Source: Impatiens glandulifera
Taxonomy: Eukaryota; Streptophyta; Magnoliopsida; Ericales; Balsaminaceae
Direction of reading: 5' to 3'
DNA: 64,000 nt
NCBI RefSeq assembly: GCF_907164915.1
Contig: NC_061864.1
Location: 2,592,389-2,656,388 of the forward strand
In this document: positions 37,515 to 51,089 of the stretch, piece after piece
How the letters are laid out: every line of letters starts with the position of its first letter
Position numbering within the stretch: position 1 is the first letter of the stretch
Position numbers and translations under genes: made by a program
The notes under the pieces: model-generated
Told to the model about the DNA's origin: nothing
The model's input: the letters and a program-made list of their open reading frames with translations, nothing else
The model's database searches: none

Positions 37515-38234
37515 ATGTAAAATTATTAATCTTACTAAATATTAAAAAAACATAATTTAAAATATTTATTATTATTTATTTTATAGTAAAATGATTGAAT
37601 TAAAATATTAAGTATATATTATAAAACTGTTAAAACGTCCATGTTAGTCATCATAACTAGATAATTATTCTAACAAAAAATAAATTTAAAAATAGACAAT
37701 TCAATTCTGTCTAAGTTGAGAGCACGATTATTGAGATTAATCAATTCTGTTTATTTTTAAATTAAAAAAAAACATAAATAAATTCATAAATAAATAAAAT
37801 ATGATTTATAAAAAGATAAAAGGAAAGAAATAAAAAATTTGTAATTTTTTAACGAATTTCATTCTCTCAAATTCTCTTATCTAAATTCACTGCCCAGTGA
37901 TATTTTTTAAAAAAAAAAATAATACTAATTTTCTAAAAATAAAAATAAAAAAGTGAAATAGTTTATATATATATAGAGAGAGAGAGAGAGAAAGAGTCTG
38001 ACCTGCAGCGGAAGCACCGAGAACGGTTCCTTTGGAGTCTCTGACATGGAGGGAAATATCTCCGGCACCGGCGCCGGCGTTGTAATCGGAGAAGGCCATG
38101 GATATGCACCGAAAACCCATCTCTCCGGCGCCGGTTTCCATGTCCAAAATCACTCCCACGTCTACTTTAACTCCCGCAGCCACCATGGAAGAACATCCAA
38201 ACATTATTACAAGAAAAAATATTGCTTCTTTCAT

Positions 38235-40485
38235 ATTACTTTATTAGTATATATAACTACTCAATTCTTTTTTATCATTCATCTAAATTAATATATAGAG
38301 AGAGATCTATATATAAACAGTCAAATAAACACACATATATATATATAATTAATTAATTAATTAACTATAACATTTTGAAAGAAACCTTTATATATTTTAA
38401 CAAAAATTCATTTCATAAATAAGAAAATAAAAAAAAATAATAATAATGATCATAAATAACCCACTATCAAGACTATTCAAAAGAGCCCGAAACAAATGAT
38501 GAAAAAAAATTAGAAATGATCGTTCTAAACAAATCCACTAAAGTTTTTTATTTTGGTTATTTAGCTCAAGTTTAATAAAAGATAAATAAAGTTCACAACT
38601 ATTAAATTAATAATAAAAAGTTATTAACTAACTTAGGTAAATCGATAAAAAAAATTACTAAATTGATTTTCATTCAAAATCTTTTAGGTTGAAGTGAGTA
38701 TCATATTTTTTTAGTCATAACAATTATTTTATTAATAAAAAATTAACATTTTTTTGTTAAAAAATGTTATAAATCACATTTTTCTATTAAAAAAAATCAT
38801 TAGGGTAAGATATTTACAATTTAATAAATTAATAAATAAATAAATAAATAAAATGTATTTCCTTAATAAATAAAAACTATAAATGTGGAGGAAAAAATGA
38901 AAAGAAAAATTTGGGTACAAGCTCTATCAAATTAAGGGATCAGGACCACACTTATATATTCATTGACTATCATTTTATTTATTTATTTATTTTTGTTAAT
39001 TCCTTTCTAGATTACATACAACAAGAACCCGTTTGTTTTTTCGTTTTCGTTTTTTTTAATAAAAAATCTTGTTATTTCAATCATTTAATTAATTTATTTA
39101 CCAAAATACTTTTATTTTATTTTTAAAAAATTTAAATAAAATAGAATATTATAATAATTTAACCATTTAAAAATCAAATAATTTAATTTTTTAATTCAAC
39201 AAAATAGAAATTAGAAATCCAATATCATACAAGCTCCATGAGGCAATGACGTTGACTTTCATATGTTAAAAGACTTGTATTCTTAGTCATGGTTTTAAAA
39301 TTTGAAAAGAAAATTATTTTGTCATGTCACATTTACCAACGCATAGATGTAGAATAATTTTGTTATCTTATCAAACAATGATACATAGACCTCTTCCATA
39401 TTCCGCCCTTCCTTCACTTCTTAATTAATTCTAAAATTACATATTTATCCCTATCACCTTTATATATTTATATTTCTTATTTTATTTATTTTACTTATTT
39501 TATTTTATTTAATTATTAAGTTTTTTATTAAATATAATTAATTAATTAATTTTTAATATTTTTTTTAACTTTATTTATTTAATTAAAAATACAAAATATT
39601 ATTAATTTTATATTATAATTATTTAAAATATATTAAATATAATATTATTAAGTAAAATATTATGATTAGATTAATTATTAATTATTATTTAATAAATAAT
39701 TTTATTTATAAAAATATTAATAATTATTAATATTATGTTTGAATAATTATTAATATATAATATTATTAATTAAAATTAAAAATATTATGTTTGACTAATT
39801 ATTAATATATAATATTATTCATTAAAATATTATGATTAGACTAATTATTAATTATTATTTAATAAATAATTTTTATAAGTATTTTATTATATATATATAT
39901 ATATATAATTAATATAATAAAATATTAAATATTTATATTTTATTAAATTAATACACATTTCAATATTTAATATATTTTAAATAATTATAATATAAAATAA
40001 TAATATTTTGTATTTTTAATTAAATAAATAAAGTTAAAAATATATTAAAAATTAATTAATTATATTTAATAAAAAAATTTAATAATTAAATAAAATAAAA
40101 TAAGAATATATAAATATATAAAGGTGATAAAGATAAATAAGTTATTTTTGAATTAATTAAAGAGGGAGGTGGGAAAAGCAATTTGCATATGGGAAAATGA
40201 TTTTTCTCCATTTATATATATCTTGTTTTAATTTAATTTATAAGAATTGAGTTTTATTATATTAAGATTTTTTAAATCTCTTCTACGGATAAAACGGCCT
40301 TTTTGAGAATGTTGAAAATTTGCACTATAATACTTATCTTCAAATGATAGAGATATACATTATTAATATAATAAACATAAAATTTAACAAGGTTTGATCT
40401 ATATTTTTGAGTAATCATTCAATTTAATAAATATAATAATAAAAAAAAAAGTCCAAGTCTCTACGCGTTACAATATATCTATTTA

Positions 40486-40543
<58 letters not shown>

Positions 40544-41317
40544 TTTTTAAATGATCCCAATGTAATGGGAAAATTAAAAGTTATCAATTGGAAGACATTG
40601 ATTACTACACTATATCATTAGCTATGGCTGAATTATCATATTTCATTTTAAAGTATTTTTTATTTTAATTCATGTATTATCACATAAATTTGAAATATTT
40701 TCACTCACTCGTTTTAAAAATTAACTCGTTGTTAATTAAATATTTAATTTAATAATATATATTTTGAATTATATTAATTAATTAAATTATTTATTAAGTA
40801 TTTAAAATAGAATTAATACTTAATTAGTTGAGAAGAAAGTATTTACAGTTTTTTTTTTTAAGATTCCAACATGTTTGGGAAGTCAGAACCTTGTTGTAAA
40901 CAGCATTGGTTGGAGATAATGGGTCAATGGTCGGTTGTTGAGCAATTAGGGTTTTTTTAAGTCAGTTGTTTAAAATACTAGATTAATGAAATATGCCTTA
41001 AAATCAATCAAATGATTATAAAGCTGTTGTAAGCTACTAGGAAGCCAACCATGCAGGAGGTATGACCAATATATAAGAGGAAAGAAAGCTTTGAACTTTG
41101 ACAAAAATCTGACTAAAAAGTAAATCCATTTCCTTCTTCTCTGTTCTTACTTTAACCATGCATGCATACAAAGTCCTCAAGCTCTTCCTCATCATGGACA
41201 GAGATGGATATGCATCTATCTATCTTTAGAGGTTCACAACATTACCAAACCAAAATGGGAAGTTTTTGAAACATTACCAATGTTGGGATAAAAAAATTGG
41301 ATTCATCTTATTATAAC
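38235..41317. other. Intergenic spacer upstream of GLR-D
   Basis: It includes the GLR-D promoter side, an AATA repeat near 38830-38860, many AT-rich low-complexity stretches and an AT microsatellite at about 40490-40541. No gene was recognised. Confidence 0.55.
40490..40541. repeat. (AT)n microsatellite
   Basis: AT dinucleotide run of about 52 bp in the spacer between GLR-D and the splicing-factor gene. Confidence 0.95.
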
Positions 41318-44300
41318 TCAATCAGCTTCAAGCTCGGCCCCAAACTTTTCCAGCCTGGCGGTCTCCTCTGCCATATCACGAATCAATGCATGATTCACCG
41401 ACCCATCATCCTCACTTGCATGTACCTGCTTACCGCCAAACCTGAGGAGGAGGAGTGTACAAGAACAGTAATGTTAGGCAATATAAATTCTCCCAACATT
41501 CAGACACTCCAGAAATATAGAATATTAATGTAAAAGACAGGAGCCTGAAATATAGAAAGTACTTTTGCTATAGTTTTCGCACTGAAATATAGAATAATGT
41601 AAAAGACAGAAGCCTTTCTCAACAATGGGAGGAAGGATGCAAGTGTCATGCACAATCAACACAATGAAAAAAATATCACTTCCAATTTTAATTTAGACTA
41701 TTTTCAATGAGATTGTGATTAAATACTAGTTTCCAAATATGCCTATAACTGGGAACTGGGAACTTGAACGGAATCCAAAATTTCACACTCTCATAACAAC
41801 AATCCTAAGAAACTTCCTGTTATAACATAACTTTAGGTTAAATTACCCAAATGCTAAATCATAAGTACTTATTAGGGAATAAATTTGTTACCAGCGTCCA
41901 TTCATCATTTCTATGCACTTTTGTACATCTTTCCGATCCTTGTATCTGACCAGAACAACACCTTGTGGATGATTCTCGCACACCTTCAAATACAAGAAAA
42001 AAAATATTAAGAAAAACTTCAGTAAGAATATCACGGAAACATGGAAATTGATTAAAGATGGTTTAGAAGCAGAAGTTCAGCCATGTGTGATGGGCATTGG
42101 ATCAGGAGTAGTGCATTTAAGTTGGTCAACTGATTTCTGCAATGAAGACATCGTCTATGGGATAAATTCCATATAAATGGAGAGATGCATTCCAAGATAA
42201 TGTTAGGTGTTGGACGTCGATGGGCCTGACCCTAAGCCCAATAGTTGAATAATACAATTAGTTAGATGTGTTGGGTTATTTTGTTATAGGAATTTGTTAA
42301 TGTGATAAACTATTAAGTATATCTACATTTGGCTGAAAATATTGATCACTGAAATTTCTGGACCACAATCCGTACATGTTTCCAAATTAGCCTTTATTAT
42401 AAATAAAGTAGTATCTAATATTGACAGACAAGTCAATTTCTCATCTGCTATATGATTTCATAGGTTTCTCATCCTTACCTCTATAAACCAAGGTCTGATG
42501 CAGATACTTGCAATGAGGTGATAGCAGAAAGCAGTAATTAGGGTTTCGAGAATGATTGGGGATGACAGAAGAGATGAGATCTCATTAGAAAGATAAACAA
42601 AGATTACAGATCAGAGACATTAAATACAAGCAAGTAACTCGTAGTGGTACACTAGTTGAACTCTTTCCCCTACTAGAAGTGCCACGTGTTAACTATTCAT
42701 TTGTCTTTTTATAATGCCAGGTCCATGTTAGGGTAAACGGGCCAAGGACACGAGCTTAAGAAATAGTATATAACCGATGTACTGAACCTTTGCAAATGCA
42801 AATGCAAATGCAACTTATTTCATGTCCAAATAGTTTTACCTTAACCGATTCTATTTCTCCCAGCTTCGCACATTCTTCTCGAACATCATCTTCTAGTTCG
42901 GCACGTAGATTTTCATCTGACTGCAATAATGGGAAGTTTGTCAGAGCAAGACTTCTTGGTTTAACAAGGTACTTTTGGAACTTGTAATGGGACTTGCAAA
43001 GCAATATGGATGGATATCAAGATTATTTCTATGAACAAAGAGAAACATTACCCTCATTTCTGCAGGGGAGAACATATTACGAAGAATAACAGTGGAAGGA
43101 ATTAACACCTTTGTATCATCATGGCCACCTAAAAATCAGAAAGTGATGTGAAAATAATAGAAACCAATCACATAGATTACATAGATAAAGGTAAAAAGAA
43201 TATATAAATGTTGCACTAAAGTGCCTACATAGATTTAAGGAAATGTTGTCCCTAGTTTCAAATGTGCATCCAAACATATACCTTAGAGAAACATATACTC
43301 ATAAATTGTTAGCACATAAAGGCATCTAAACTAGAAAATATAAAGGTGAACAAATAAGGGGAGGAAAATAACATTTTTTTCCTTTCTAAGTTTCTCAAAA
43401 GGGCTGAATACAGGCAAAACCTTTTAAATGGGATTCATGAAACCATTAACAAATGATGCTTTCTTCCATGTCCCAGTTATTTCAGTCATAAGCAAGAGCT
43501 AACTAAGAAACAACATCAAGTACTGGAATCCACTTGATCAAGTAATACAATTTTTTCATTGTCTATGACTAAATTTGTAAGTCATGTGGCATGATAAAAG
43601 CTTTTTCTTTTTTCTATTTTTGAATTTAGGAAGATAGCACGACCCCCACAGCCCCACTTCAACTTTAGGCGTTATTAGTGGGATCGAACCCGAGACCTTT
43701 TGATAGAATCTTAATAGATTGGGTGATTAAAAAAGTGGATCATTGCTTTATTTTAACATTTTTCTCCCTATCCCCAGCATATGTTATATATTTAGGCATA
43801 ATTTATGAGATTCCAACCCAAGGACAATAATTAGCATGTTTAAACTATGAACCGAAGGACCTACCCCAGCCAAGTATCTTTTGTTCCACTTTTAGCTGTT
43901 TCTTTTTCTTCTTCTTGTCTGCTTGTTTGGCTACAAACTTTTCCCCTGTATAACATAGAGTAAGCTCTTAAAACAGGAGTTAAATGGTCAATCTGGAATC
44001 GTTCTTTCCAACATATTTTTTCATTTTTATTTTTATGTTTCTCTCCAATCGCATGTAAGTACACAGAATGAAAATTAAGAGTTACAATTACCTTTTTGCT
44101 CAAACTTAGCTCGGGTGACTGACATTGGAATCGAACCACCAGGTCGAAGAGGTGTCCCATCCAAAATCTGAATTGCTAAATCAACTGAAGGTTCCTAATG
44201 AGCATGGAAATGCTATTCAATATCAGACATGAACCTTTACTGCAACAAATATATTTCACCAGTAATATAGATGTTACCTTGAGGTACGAAACAAGTGCAT

Positions 44301-47300
44301 CGCCCTTCTTTCTTCCAGTCTCTCTGTCAACATAGATCTTCAGGCGTGGCTTTCTCGTTTCGGGATCCTAGAGAGCATTAGATGATGGACGGCATCAGAT
44401 TATGTTTGAATTTAGATATTGGATGGGACAAAATAAGCAAAATAATTACAGAAATGACCAAAAACAAAAAAAACAAAGATGAATTCCACAAGGAAATACT
44501 GGCAGGACATCCTAGTATACATGGCAATAGAAGGGTATGGAAAAACTACAATAAAGTTTGGAAATTATCTAATATTAACAGACATAGTCAATAATTTTGA
44601 AAAACTAAAAAATCTGAGAGAATAAGCTGCGAAATTGTTATTTGTATCATTATGCTACAAGGTTTAATAAGTTGCATATTCTCATAAGCCAGTATCTCCA
44701 AATGCTACTCAGATGATGAGAAATCCATGTCTTATATTTCTTTAAAAACAGACAGAAAGTAGCTGAAAACTCTGTATATAATATAACGGAACATGTTGAG
44801 CTGTTGATATGGAAACAAAAGGTGTTATAAGAGAAAAAAACAAAGACAATATTCCACACCTCTTTTATTATTCCACATTTGGAGAAAACTTCCACAATCT
44901 GCAAAACATTTACAGTAGAAACCATGTGTTACTCTATTTTCAAGGTAAACTACAACAGTGATATAGAACAAACAAAAATCACATTGAACCACTCAAGCTT
45001 ACCTCATCAAATGTGACATCATCTGGCAATCCAGCAACATAAACATGAGTATTCACTTTAAGTTCAAACCAACTCTCAGGTGGCGGGTTTGGTTCCTGTA
45101 AATTTGTCAGATTAGAGTGTGAATCATAAAAGAATGGCAAAAGATGGTGAGGGATGCCATGTAATAATTTGGGGATATATCAACTTAGATAATTTTGGGA
45201 TTTTTTGCAGACACGACAAAATTGGTCTGAAACCAGAAGGTATATCTCTCATTCCCGGGTTCTGGGGATGTGGCATATCTCTCAATGTCAATAAAGGGGG
45301 TGTAGAGGACATAACAGATGCCAGTAATTAAGGACTTGATCATTAAGCTAGAAATATGGCTAGAGCATTTTTACAGGAGGCCCTTTGGTAATGGAAAGAA
45401 GATATAGATTTAGTAAGGATATATGAGGCACATATAGGGCTGTTTTGGAACAGGTTTTTCTCATAATAATCCTGATCTGAAAAATCTACATTTGTTATGC
45501 CTTCTAAATAGTCGTAATGATCTAAAAAATAATATGATCATTATCCAAAATATAACATGGTCATAATCGACAACAAAATCTCTATACCAAGTTAAGCAAA
45601 AAAAGAAATACACCATAATTTGGATCATTATTAAGACAATAATTATATACCATATGAATCAACAAATATTACACTATAATCTCAATCATGATCCAAAAAT
45701 AATCTTATGCCACACAGAAAAAATCACTTCAAATTTTAACTATGGTTTTTTATGGTTTTTCAATGAGATCGTGGTTGTACTAGTTTCCAATCATGCTCAT
45801 ATTGGGTTGGGGAGATGCAGCTTGCCCTGGCTAATTGTTTAGAGGCTCTTCTTTTATCCACAGCACTTGTTCTTTCTTTTTTTTCTTTCTCTTTGATTAG
45901 TAGCTTGATTATAAGGAAGATAATTACTTATATCAAGTTTTAATTACCCATAGAGTCACTGTTGAGATCAGGAAGAGCACCTCACATCAAAGAAACCACA
46001 AATAGTACAACCTTGAAATATTATAATAATCCATCAGCCAGCTCTCAAACCCAACATAAACAGATTCAGCATTTCCTATGCAATACAACTGACACCCAAG
46101 TATATTGTTCTTTATTTTCCATGTGGATATTTATCTTTGTTTAACTCTCCTGACTCATTCTACTTTTACTATTGAGTAGTAGACTCCTTGTGAAAAATAG
46201 GAACCCATGGGAAGATAAAGAAAGGACAACATATGAAGATACGCAGGAAATTTATTGAAGAAAGAAGAATGAGTTGGGGTTGAGAGACAGAATGCTAGAC
46301 CTTCTTCTCAGTAGTCTTGTCTTTGTCTGGTATCTTTCTCTTTGTGCCATGCTTCACATCAGCTTCTTTATCCTTAATATTGACCCCTTCCACATTCTTA
46401 TTGCTGACCACCATCGCGGTATCATCAGGATTTGCAGACAGAAATACTTCCTCTTCTTGCACATAAGTCATCTCATCTAATCCAAATTGTTGAGTATCGA
46501 TGGATTCATTGTCCTATAAATAAAGAACAGTTCTCATACTGTGCCCTAATGATAATAACAGTAATAATATATGAGCTAATACGATGAAAGGTTGTGCAAC
46601 CATTTCTGAATACTATGCACATTTTGTTTCAGACGAATGCTGAACCAAATTAAAACAATTTTCAACAAGGGAATAAAAGAGATTCTCGGAGCATTATAAC
46701 ACTCCTAAACCCTAAAATCATAAACAATTAACACAAGTCCACACCTGAGGAACCCAAGCTCTAATAAGCCGATCCCACTTATATGTAGTCCCATCGTCAT
46801 CAGTGAATTCCTCCTCACCCTCTGGTGGGGTTGAAGGCCTTTCAATATCACCATTTCCCTCATCAACCTCATTCTCTAGCGGTATTGTCTCTGCCTCTTC
46901 GACTTCCTTTTGGAAATTTTCTAACTCTTTATCAATTACAGATGACACTAAAATAATGCCCAAAGTCAGACTCTGGCTTATCAAGTAGAAGACAACAAAT
47001 AGACATTTGACACATTAGAATAAACTAGACTTACCATCTTCAGATTTAATCTCCATGAGCTCCGGAATCAGAGAGACTGGTTGCCAGTCAGTTCTTCCTT
47101 GTGACCATACTAGCGTAGTTTCTGAGATGTACCCGTTTAAAAAATTCTCTGCCCAAGCCAAGTAAAACGGTCAATAGCTCCAAACACCCATTCTGAACAC
47201 CACATTAACAGAACACAATTGTCCCAAAAATGCTGCTTATTGACTATTAGACAACAAAATATTTTCCCCAAGAAAACAAGGCAACCCAAAGTCTAGCCCT

Positions 47301-47457
47301 TGTCTTTATCAACAGCTAGTAACAAGAACAAAAGTCCATAAATAAAGCATAAGGAAAGCAAATGGAGGCAAGACTAACCACGCATCTCCGAGAAGGCATA
47401 AGGCCCAATCTGCTGTTGATCATCACCGAGAACATACCATCCAACCTCAGAGTCCAT
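41318..47457 (-). CDS. Tat-SF1/CUS2-like U2 snRNP splicing factor
   Basis: Homologue of human HTATSF1 and yeast CUS2, which bind SF3b1 in the U2 snRNP through a UHM. Thirteen minus-strand exons: 47457-47379, 47148-47035, 46947-46745, 46513-46301, 45095-45003, 44898-44860, 44367-44278, 44194-44092, 43945-43865, 43128-43052, 42920-42840, 41983-41892 and 41441-41318. All junctions are GT-AG with consistent phases, giving 462 residues. Residues 5-45 form a GYF-like domain ([18 protein letters not shown]), common in plant members. An acidic linker follows ([19 protein letters not shown]), then a basic KRK stretch. RRM1 is about 215-312 ([19 protein letters not shown]). The UHM is about 345-445 (VILRNMFSP; the RWF signature in NGRWFGGKQV). 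A 5'-UTR acceptor (TTGCAG near 47485) implies an extra leader intron. The protein is expected in the nucleus. Confidence 0.93.
43620..43740 (-). repeat. Possible SINE-type relic in an intron of the splicing-factor gene
   Basis: The minus strand has GGTCTCGGGTTCGATCCCAC, a good tRNA-type B box, between exons 9 and 10. The A box is unclear and no tail is visible. Confidence 0.35.
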
Positions 47458-48480
47458 TTGAAAATACAAAGTAAAGGTGTCTTCTGCAACTAAGCAAACC
47501 AGAACATTAGTAATTTGAAGATTGACGCAAAGCAAAAAAGAAATATCTAATTTGAGCAAAAACCCTCGTTAAATAGAGCTTCCATCGAAAACCCAAGTAT
47601 ATAAAGTTAGTAATTTCCGGAGTAAAATGAATCTCACTGGAAATTTGAGCGTCTAGGCAAGACCTGTGGAGCTGCGGTGGAGAAGTCTCGCCAACCTCTG
47701 ACTAATGTTAAGTAGTTAAGCTGTCCTGTTTCAGGTAACGGCCTTTGTCGATTTTGTCCGATTGTTTCACCGCCGGCGAGGTCTTGTGAGAGTCTGTATC
47801 AAGATTGTAGAGACGGGGATTGTTAGACCTCGAAGAGCCCTTGTTTCTTAAAAATTCTATTTTTTAAGTAGAAATAAACACTTGCATAATCCACACAAAA
47901 AAAAAACATTTTTATCAAATTTTCAATAGCAGTAATAATTTTTAAAATTTACTTTTTATATTATATTTTATAAAGGGGATTTTTTTTATTAAGTGTCATC
48001 TTAATCTTGATTTTTGGGTTTCTATTTTTTTTTTTAATATAAGCATTAAGTTTAAAATGAGCTAAAAATATGAAATTAGAAACATAATATTTGTCTAATA
48101 TATGGTTAAATATAATATTTTTGAATATAATAAATTTTAATTACTAGGTTTTGATATAGGATTTGTTTAAATAATTAAATTAATTCAATATTTAATTAAT
48201 ATTATGATGTACTAAAATAATTTTTATAAATATTAAGTTATAAAATTTAACTTGTTTAATATTAATTTTATATAATTTATTAGGATAGTTTAAACCACAA
48301 AAACAGTATTTAAATATAAAAAATAAAGGTTCAATAATTACTCAAATTATCTGGGATTACTATAATTAATTATAGTTTGATTTTTTTTAATTATTATATA
48401 TTTGTTTATATAAAATTTTATTTTAAATCATTATTATTTTTTAAATTTGATTCTTATGTCTATATTTAATACCAATAAAA

Positions 48481-48483
<3 letters not shown>

Positions 48484-48553
<70 letters not shown>
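48484..48553. repeat. (AT)n microsatellite
   Basis: AT dinucleotide run of about 70 bp immediately before the 109-bp duplicated unit. Confidence 0.96.
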
Positions 48554-48557
<4 letters not shown>

Positions 48558-48600
48558 GATGCTTAATTTTGAAATTGTCTGGATTGTCGGGTCGAGAGTT

Positions 48601-48890
48601 GTGGTTAATTTAGACAAATATGTGAAAGTAATTGGATACTTGGGTCGAATTCTGGGTTGATCCGTCTATAAACTTAAATCGGTTAAAAATAAAATAAAAA
48701 ATGTTATAGGTGGTTAATTTAGACAAATATGTGAGAGTAATTGAATACTTGGGTCGAATTCTGAGTTGACCCGTCTATAAACTTAAATCGGTTAAAAATA
48801 AAATTAAAAATGTTATAGATATTTCGAACTCGCAACCTAACAAAAACAAGTACAACTTTTTAACCAACTAGGCTAATAACACTTTATATT
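48601..48890 (-). repeat. 109-bp tandem duplication ending in a tRNA-like (SINE) segment
   Basis: GTGGTTAATTTAGACAAATA occurs at 48601 and again at 48710, each followed by TTGGGTCGAATTCTG and ACTTAAATCGGTTAAAAATA, so a ~109-bp unit is present twice. After the second copy the minus strand of 48820-48890 reads TAGCCTAGTTGGTTAAAAAG and then GGTTGCGAGTTCGAAAT, spaced like the A and B boxes of a tRNA-derived SINE. Confidence 0.7.
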
Positions 48891-50751
48891 TTAAATTTAA
48901 CACTAAATTTGATGAACGCGAGACGTTATAATAATATATTTTTAGTACATCCCACAGAAATCTTCCTAGTTGTTATTAAATCTCTATTTTTTATAGATAA
49001 ATGATTGGGAGAGTGAATGACAGACACTATTGGCTGAAAAAACAATAAAATTTATCTATCTTTTTTCTTTATCTTTTTTCTTTATCTTTTTCCAACAAGA
49101 TATAGTCACGTATCATTCTCTCATTCTCCTTCTCATATCATTCCTCATTTTTTATATTTGATTTTGTTTCATTTTTTATTTTAAAATATGTTAAATATTA
49201 ATTATTTGATTTAGAGGGTATATTTTAAAAAATGTTATAATATAACTCATGTTGAGAGTCAATTATAAGGTTAAAGTTAGATAAATGTTCAAATTTACTC
49301 GTTCACGGTTAAAATTCTATTTTCCAAATATGTCAAATTTATTCATTCATGATGAATGTGTCATGATGAATGTGTCAATTTTATTCATGTTGACAAAAAT
49401 TTCAAATTTTATAATGCTGTCACCCTAGTCATATATATTAGTTATTTTTTTTTACTTTATATTATCACATTCGAACAAGATATAATAAAAAAAAAAATCA
49501 AAATTTTGTTTATTTAGAGAACATATTAACGTAATCTCATTAAAAGAATTCAAAACTATTGGAGAATTCAAAATGATTTAAGATCAAAAGTAGACAAATT
49601 TTAACTTTGATTAAACAAAATGAGTAAAAGATAAAAAGCATACAAAAACCTATAACATTAATAGTTTGATTCAAGCGAGAAATTTCATTTTTTACTAAAT
49701 TTCATTACATTCAAACATTGTTATTCATTTTCTTCTATATAATTTCCTCTTTCTTATGTGGATATATTGTTTTTCAACATCAACGTCAACTTTTCCTTTT
49801 TGTTTATCAGAATCTTTATTTTGTCTTTATTTTTTTATTTTTTTTTGCAAGTGATGGGACAATTCGAACACACTTATTTTTCTTCTGTTTAACACTCTTT
49901 TCTACAATTAGTGATTAAACTGTTTCATTTGAAGATGACTATTAATTACCTCATTTCTAAGTACTCTCTTAAGAAACCTCCCTTCAATTGTTTTAGAACT
50001 TAACCAAAAAAATGATTTTATTTCATTATGTCAGGGTATTTTTGTTATTTCCCGTATAGTTATCTAACTTATAAGTCTATTTTTTTCCTGCTCACAATTT
50101 TTACCAGCATAAATGAATTTATTAAAGACATTGAAAATCAATTCATAATTGTTGTAGTTGAAGCCAATAAGGTTTTTGTTCTAGAACAAAAATGTCTCAG
50201 CCTACACTTGAAATGAACACCCAGTTTAAGCAATTCACAAATTCTTTTTATTTATTTATTTTTTGTTTGAGTTTTTAGACTCTTTAATCCTAGTTCTTAA
50301 TTCTTATAACGTGTGTAATTATGAAAATGTTGAATTCAGTAATCTTGATCTATTATTCATCTTTATCTCGGTATCTTTATCAAGATTTTTGGTTTACGAT
50401 TACAAAAATGATGGATCAAATGAAAAATCCAGTAGCAGCTTAACTGGAAGTCATTAATTAATCAATGCTCAACAAATTATACGCTCGGGAGAAGAAACCT
50501 AGGGTTATTTTTAAAAATAATCTAGAACCATGACTCACATTTGTTAGGCAGCTTTGATGGTTTAGACTTTAGAGTTTAGAGTTCCGCTCATGCCTTTGAC
50601 TGTCAAAGTTTTGCAGGTTTGGGAGACGAGAAGGGGTGATGGGGTTGCAGTCAGTATAATAGGGAGATGAAGAGGGATGCAGGAAGGGTTAGGGTTATTT
50701 TTTCTTATGTCTTATTTGAACACAACGTAGTACCAAGTTAATAAAGGGATC

Positions 50752-51089
50752 GGATTGTCAATTTTATTAAAGTGGATAGAAATCTAAACGGAGTTACAAT
50801 TTTGTCACGCTTTCACTCATTGTCACTTCATATTTACGTTGTCTTTTTTAACTGATGATTCGGATATGTTATCTCACCATATGTTCCACCTACTGTCTCC
50901 TTATTCAAAATCCTTCTTTCTCTTGACCTATCTCTCTGAAAAGATTTTAAATAAAGGGACAGTTAGTGGGACATATAGGGACAGTAAATCGGATCAAAAC
51001 AATGTAAATATGACGTGACATTGAGTGAAAGCATGACAAAATTATAACTCCGTTTAGATTTATATCCCTCAATCTTTAATAAAATTCAA
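50752..51089. mobile_element. Small foldback/MITE-like element
   Basis: Left arm AAATCTAAACGGAGTTACAA, GTCACGCTTTCACTCATTGT and ATATTTACGTTGTC (about 50779-50844) returns inverted on the right (about 50999-51064), with a central unpaired region. It is ~340 bp with no coding capacity. The exact ends and target duplication are not resolved. Confidence 0.6.

Noticed and set aside
44382..46480. Short open frames within the splicing-factor introns and on its opposite strand
   Set aside because: They overlap well-defined exons in other frames or lie in introns and show no known motif.
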